A stretch of 64,000 bases of DNA from Protonemura montana (lineage: Eukaryota > Arthropoda > Insecta > Plecoptera > Nemouridae), in assembly GCA_947568835.1 (NCBI GenBank), contig OX387604.1:22969076-23033075 (forward strand), in the 5' to 3' direction. A model generated the notes under the pieces. The model worked only from the letters and a program-made list of their open reading frames with translations, searched no databases and had not been told where the DNA came from. How positions within the stretch are numbered: position 1 is the stretch's first letter; each line of letters opens with the position of its first letter. Below, piece by piece: positions 57,901 to 64,000 of the stretch. A program made the translations under genes and the position numbers.

Positions 57901-60900
57901 TAAGCACTTTGGAATTATATAATATAGTGAGTTTTCTACGATATTTTGGCTTATGGCTTACAACCTGTTAAAGTTGAACAAAATGAAAGCACCGTTAGAA
58001 AGTTAGTCTTATTTGAAGGGTTGCGCTGGGTTAAGGAAAGCGGTGGTCAAAGCGAACCGGTGGTACATGGGATTGACTGGGGATAAAGCATAAGGCTTTT
58101 TCATCGGTCATCAGTAATATTTGCTTCATTCTTTTCCTAAAAGTCCTGAGATGACTTAGTGCATTTTCTATACAACACTTGGTTGCATTGTTCAGTCTCT
58201 TGGCATCTCATATTCACATTATATTTTTGTACTTGAGAGTTCTGGCGGTTAATCAAAGCAAAGCTTTGCAATATCTTTGCACAAGCAAAGAGAGCCGCTA
58301 TGTTATAAAGTGTTGCTTTATTTCAGGCATGCTCGGTGGCCTCTCTGGATGGCAAGTGGCTTATGGTGAACCCCCAGAATCCCGAGGAGTTTGTCTGCCA
58401 AACATTGAATCGAGATGTTTGGTCGGATCCCACTATTAAGTCGATCATCAGAGCAAACTTCATATTTTGGCAGGTATGTCATCTGAATGCAATTGCCTAT
58501 GTGTAAGTTCATTGTTGCAGTGAAGAAAAAATTGATTGCGATCAGATCAGAGGCATGCAGTAACTCTGTCATTGCACGATCACCTTCGATGGTAATCGCT
58601 TTTCTCACCTTCGATGGTAATCGCTTTTCTCACCTGCCCAAAGTGACCTCTAATCTTTTGAACCTTCATTTTCGTTTTGGCTTATTAGAAATTTTAAACA
58701 AATTTTAAAAGGGATTCCACTACAAAATGTTAAGGTTCAGGTTCCAATCCCTGATTGCAACTATACATGAATGAAAGCAGATGGTAGTTTTGCAAGGATT
58801 CGATTCTGTTCAGATTCAAAGCAAGCCATTTTCAGAACGAGACGAGGTCCACCAGGTCTCGAAGAGAAACCATCGTTCCAAGTTTTGCCTGTCTATCTGT
58901 AGTTGTCGATCAAATATGGACTAGGAGCCAGATTTTCAGTGGTGTGTTAAGTAGTTAACAGACTGTTAGCAATAAAACACATTCTGATTGGCTGTTGCTA
59001 TGCAAATAACAAATTAACGGACTGTGAAGTTCGTAACAGACCACTGAAAAACTGACCCCAAGTCTTTGAAGGAAAAACTTCAGTGAAAGGGCTCAAATCT
59101 AAGGCTCAAAATGAGAAAAAAACATTAAACATTTTGATTGGAAACCAGTTCAGTCAATGGGTGTGACTAAAATATTCATCAATTCTCAAAATGCCTAAAA
59201 ATTTAAGGAAATTATTAAAATGAGAAGGAATGTTTCAATCAGTTAATTTATATCTGATTTCAGGTTTTCGTTGACAGCGAAAATGGGCAAGCCTATAATC
59301 AGTTTTACCCAGTGGATAAGTACCCATATGTGGCCATAATTGACCCCCGAACTGGGGAATTATTAAAGAAGTGGAACTTTATCGACAAAGCCCATTTTGC
59401 TGAACAACTAATGGACTTTCTTCAGAGGAATGATGTTGAGATGATAGCCGGAAACACGGAACCCGAGGATGGAGATTTAAAATCAAATTTGCTTCGTATC
59501 CGCTCGAATACTTTGGGGATTGAGATGGGTAACCTGGAAAAATCCCCCAAAAAAGGAAAAAGTTCAATCGAGACTTCTGAGAGCGGGACGCCAATCTTGG
59601 CAAAGCCAGTATCTGCAATTAAGACTGGGCTTGGAGCCAAACGTAGGGTGGCAACCCCTTCAACTTCTCGTCCGACTTCCTACGTCCGACGCCGCTGGGT
59701 CGTGTCCAGCACTGTGACGAGTGCCGAACCAACTGGCAGCCCGCCTGCCAGCCCGGGATCAAGCCCCGCATCTAGCCCGAGTTTGGAACTTCTCTACGAG
59801 AAGCTACCAAAAAAAGAAGATGACTCTGATTCGGGGTCTGATTTGGGCAACGCAGGTGACGCAGGTTCGTAATGTTAAGCTGCTATTTAGTTGTCAAGCT
59901 ATTTAACTACATACAAGTTACGAAATAGTAAGGATGGGGCATACTTGGGCTGTCTATCAATGAAAGTTGGTACTATGTCAAACGTAACGTCAGAGAATAA
60001 CTTGTCAAGAAACCCAAAGAGACAATCTTGTGGGAATGTTGGGTTTTTTTTTAGTTTATTTGTACTAAATGAAGTCAATGTAGTCTGAAACGCACCTACT
60101 TAAGTTGATCAGTACGTGACAGTAACAGCAATGTAAAAACATTAGCTCTAATGCCAGACTAAAACAGCTCTTCAAACAAATTACCTTCTTTGCTTTTGTG
60201 CATTGATGCCTTTTGGGATCTACCAAAAATGTAATTTATCACTAGACCATCTTTTGTGTCGGCCATAAAATGGCATTGTCAGCAATTTTGTTTGAATAGT
60301 TTCCCGACCAATATTTACTATTCATATTTTAATGATTCCATTTACATTACCAGACACAAAAAAATATGCCCCATTTTTATAATGAGTCACCCATAAGAGT
60401 ATTTTTCCCACTCCTTCAAAAATGCAATGTTTGTTTTGGGCTTCCCTTAATGTTCAATGGCAGCTGGGATAGTGACGGCTCTGGAACAATGACTTGAACC
60501 CAACCCCAAGGTAGCCAGAAAATAAACAACGTTGCCACTAATTCATGTTAGAGACATACACGTTGTGGGTATTAATGTAATATTTTAATTATTCTGGCAG
60601 GAACGGCTGATCCGCAGGCACTTATAAGGCTCTGCATCCATATGCCAGCTGCAGGCAGGAAGATTATGTCGTTCCTAGCTGGCGGAAAGATTAAGGTAAC
60701 TATCTCACATTACTTATCTCGTCTTCACTTTGTTTCCTTTGCATGTTCATTCATCAATCAGATCAAATGAAGAAAATTATTGAGCAAATCTGTGTGGCAA
60801 ATTGACGTAACATTCTAATTGAGGATATTATTCATTATTCAATTTTTTTTATCAGTTTGTTTGCCAAATTAAATACTTCGATGGATTACAAATCGTTTTC

Positions 60901-62057
60901 AAACATGAATTAATTACATGAATTATTCAAATAATTTACGTTCGCTTGATTTTGTCCGATTCATTTAACTATCACTTACAGAAATGAAAGATCGGCAAAT
61001 GCAAGTTAAATTATTGTGATTCTGACAACAGTTACTTTTCTGTACGTTTGGCAAACAGATAAGCACATCATGCAGCTAAAGGTACTTCTTTCAGCCAAGA
61101 AAGCATTTTCAGCTCGCAAACAGGTCTATTTTATTCGCGTGAAGATTCTCAAACGTTCTGTGGCAAAGAATATAATTTACAAATCAGCTATGAGAGTTGC
61201 TTGCTTTACATAAGGATAATATCACTACCTTATTATCCCATTCTGGTCTGATTAATGGCGTTTTAGCCAATGCAATGTGTATTACATTTAATAAAACAAG
61301 ATATTTTTGTGTTCGTGTTAACACATAATGTTCGTCTACATGTTCGCGTTTAAAGTTACCCACTTGAGCCTTCTCTATTCTCCTCTAGCCTACAGTAAGA
61401 ATGACCAGTGGTTATTTTGGGCGTACGCTTACCTAACCCACCTTTTCTTGCAATAGTGCACGTCGATCATTCATTCCGGGAAAAGTTTGGTCTACTCTAC
61501 ATTTTAATTCAAGAAACACACGTTATTTTTACGTGTTGGTGAAAATTCTGAAAGATTAATGCCAAACACACTAGCTCATAATTGTGACTTACCAAAGCGA
61601 TAGCAAGGCTAAGCTTAGCTAAGTTTGCTCAGGCAACGCTACCCTTTGTCGAGCAGGGCCGCCAAAGCATAGCGAGAGTATAGAAACTCCCCCCCCCCCC
61701 CCCCCCCCACCCACCCAGCCAGCCACCTACCCCACCCAAGAAAACACACAATCTAGAACGGCACCTGAATTTAATTGAGAGCGTACCCACCTTTTTTGTT
61801 ACAAATTAACCACTAAACTATAAGCAATTGAAGTCTGTCCGGCTAATGTGATATGTGTATAATTTATTAATTGTCATTGCATTATGTTTCAGTTACTCCA
61901 CGAGAAACTGGCAATGGAGGGATATCCGAGAAAGGAATACGAATATCTTCTGACGTTTCCTAATCGAAAGGTTTGCAGCAAAGAAGCCGGCCAATGCACT
62001 TTTGCTGCATTTGGAATCGCTAACAACGACACCATTTATGTGAGCGCCAGGGTATAG
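54995..62057 (+). CDS. UBXN7: UBXN7-like UBA-UAS-UBX p97 cofactor, complete
   Basis: Seven plus-strand exons: 54995-55061, 55970-56242, 57455-57591, 58327-58473, 59264-59855 (or 59864), 60601-60695 and 61893-62057. They give 1476 nt, 491 aa (human 489). Residues about 1-45 form a UBA-like helix bundle (REVTGLTEVRAILLLKSHGN). FDGFRNF and DIFRPPMDIIFHGPF lead into the thioredoxin-like UAS domain (about 140-260; LNRDVWSDPTIKSIIRANFI, FIFWQVFVDSENGQ, YVAIIDPRTG). A Ser/Pro-rich linker and the C-terminal UBX domain (about 410-491) follow. The family bridges ubiquitylated cullin-RING substrates to p97/VCP. Two oddities: no ubiquitin-interacting motif is seen in the linker, and the UBX loop reads TFPNRK where the p97-binding motif is FPR. 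Exon 5 has two in-frame donors 9 nt apart. Introns are GT-AG. Confidence 0.93.
61689..61708. repeat. C20 homopolymer in UBXN7 intron 6
   Basis: Twenty consecutive C, followed by ACCCACCCAGCCAGCCACC. G-quadruplex potential on the opposite strand. It is not at a splice site. Confidence 0.9.
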
Positions 62058-63299
62058 AACAATTTTGTGTTATTATCTGATTTTTTCTGTTAGAAAGTAA
62101 ACGATGTTATTTGTATCTTCTGATTTTCATGGATTATTTGAAAGTCACATGCTTCCTTTCATGACGAAGCAACACAAATCTATATGTCTACTTTTTAAAG
62201 AGCTATAAGTGTTTTGGTTATATCTTGTGACTTCTGTGAGCACTGGGACACATGATTAATCTGGCACGCTCAAGTCAATTTTCTTATGATCTGAAAGATC
62301 CTATTCTATTCATGTTTTATTTGCATTTTTGCAAAGTCCGATGCTTCTTTTGACTGAACTTCAATCACATGATTAATTTTTTCATGCTGAACTCAACCTA
62401 AGCTACTGAAAGAAGCACTTTATTGATTTATGCAGAAATAAAACTTTCTGATTTATTGATCTGCGTAATTTTTAACAAAGAATTTTTGTTTTCCTGACCC
62501 CTGGCTTAAAGTCATTCTAAAGTGAATTTTACTAAAGGAGCTTAAAATGCATTTACATAAAAGTTCAACTTGGGGGTTATTAAAGCACATTCACTACCTA
62601 CTACCCGAAGCGCTAGGGCTCTGCAAATTCGCAGAAGTTAAATGTAAAGCAGAACCGTCCTGAAGATCACGACAAGTGAAACTGCCTTCATATAAGTAGG
62701 AAGAATTTCATAAATCGTTATTTTAAATATGTTTAGTATAGAGCACACATTTGTTATAAAGTTCCCCATAAATCTAGGGAAACATGAAAAACCTGTATGA
62801 ATCAAACAGGTTGCGATCATTTGTATTATTAACTACCTCGAAAACGTTGGTGAATGTTTAGATTTAAAATATTTTTGTACAATTTGTGTATTTTTGTGTT
62901 GGGCATTGGAAGTGGTTGAACACATGGGTCATTCTGTACAAATCACTGAGAACCTGTGTTGTTTGTTCCTAGCCTACGCTTCCAATTTGCTGCTGATCAG
63001 CTCATTTCTCTCTTTTTGAAAGAAATAAACAATTGTTAAAACAGATGTGGTTTACTTGTTTGTTGCCTGTTTCCATATGTTGTCCCCAATGTCCCCTCTT
63101 GTTGTGCCAGCAGCTTGTTTCTAAAGTTGTATTAAGGTTCAATCAGTGGTTAGAGTGCTAGAAAGTTGGGAAAAAGGAAAGAGAAAGTTTGAAAATTTCT
63201 TTGGAGGAAATGGCAGGTTGTGAAAGATGTAGTAGAGTGGCAACATTTTGGCTGCTTAGAGTTTAGGACGAGTGAAATAGAAAGTTTCTACTCTACATG
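62058..63299 (+). other. UBXN7 3' UTR and downstream spacer
   Basis: Follows the TAG at 62055-62057. AATAAA occurs at 62437 and again at 63024; either could end the transcript. No further coding exon was recognised. Confidence 0.5.
62437..62442 (+). terminator. Possible polyadenylation signal of UBXN7
   Basis: AATAAA 380 nt after the stop codon. This is the first canonical hexamer I found on this strand; usage is inferred. Confidence 0.4.
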
Positions 63300-64000
63300 A
63301 GCAAGTAAATTTTATTTTTTTATTTATTTTTTATTTGCGATCCATAATAATAACATAGTGATATGTGTGAATCAAGTCCTAAGGCATGTACATCAAATTA
63401 AAAACACATTATCACATTTCACATTCATATACTCTTCAAGACTGTAAAAATCATGTTCAAACAAGTACATTTTTAGTAAGGTTTTGAAATGTGACATTCC
63501 TTTTTGCATCCCTTATCACGAGGGGAAGCTTGTTAAAAATATGTCTGCCTGCTTGTTGAACGTTTTCAGATGTCTTCTTAAGCCTACAATAGTCTTGGGT
63601 AAGATTTCTTGCGGCTCTTCTGCTGCCACCTATCTCCTTGAAATGTTCAGCATTGTTCAAAGTGAACATGCAGACATTAAAAATATAAAGTCACGTCAGC
63701 GGCATAATTTAAAGAGGCTGGAACCCCTCTCTACAAGATTCCCTGGACCCAAAACCCACCATTGACCTTATTATTTTTTTTGAGCTTTGAAAGCTCAAGC
63801 ACCACTGCAGGAAGCACCCCAGAATACTAGACCATATTGTAAGAGAGACTGAGCACATGCAAAGTAAACTGTCTTCACTGTCTTCAACTCCATCTTCCTT
63901 CTCAGTGTTCTAATCATGAAGTTGGTCTTAGCCAGCATTAAGACTAGGTGGTCAACACGAGGTGACCATGAAAGATGGCCATGATGGCCATGAATGAGGT
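63300..64000 (-). mobile_element. LINE ORF2 3' part, runs off the window
   Basis: The minus-strand reading starts at the window end with HLSWSPRVDHLVLMLAKTNF, then MIRTLRRKMELKTVKTVYFA and SLLQYGLVFWGASCSGA. This is the classic post-RT segment of Jockey/CR1-like non-LTR elements (L-x-W-x-x-H, then K-T-V-Y-F-A, then Y-G-x-x-F-W-G). After a stop it resumes with QAGRHIFNKLPLVIRDAK and ends in an A/T-rich tail near 63310. At least two stops or frame changes make it a pseudogene. The rest lies beyond position 64000. Confidence 0.85.

Overview
This is a piece of an animal (metazoan) nuclear genome, almost certainly an invertebrate. Genes are split by many short GT-AG introns. Background DNA is AT-rich. 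The proteins are animal families: a zyxin/LPP-type LIM protein, CCDC22, UBXN7 and a sugar transporter. I cannot fix the phylum; a marine invertebrate is a guess only.

Left block (1-13 kb), all on the minus strand: the N-terminal half of a sugar porter (124-1043), a complete LPP/TRIP6/zyxin-family gene (3071-7171, 9 coding exons, 468 codons) and a complete CCDC22 gene (9003-12915, 9 coding exons, 609 codons). Right block (55-64 kb), plus strand: a complete UBXN7-like p97 cofactor gene (54995-62057, 7 exons, about 491 codons), followed by a minus-strand LINE remnant that runs off the window. The exon chains of the three complete genes close in frame. These genes have separate jobs: focal adhesion and actin, endosomal recycling and COMMD partnering, and ubiquitin/p97. 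I see no operon-like cooperation.

Middle block (13-55 kb): a repeat-rich desert. It holds nine large tandem arrays, about 11 kb in total, with units of 6, 7, 8, 11, 11, 14, 45, 48 and 60 bp. It also holds a 5S-rRNA-derived SINE family (most of the ten pieces in the window), fold-back and TIR elements, tRNA-like repeats and LINE C-terminal fragments. Long open frames across the arrays are artefacts of stop-free short units and are not annotated as genes.

Two things stand out. First, a small split gene is hidden in the desert (coding exons 42943-43013, 44196-44325, 45379-45570). It joins in frame to a 130-aa single-pass membrane protein, and both introns are largely tandem repeat. Second, several minisatellites appear to be amplified pieces of dispersed elements: the 45-bp and 48-bp units match an internal segment of the 5S-SINE, and the 60-bp unit is present once in other copies of a mobile-element family and nine times at 44391-44925.
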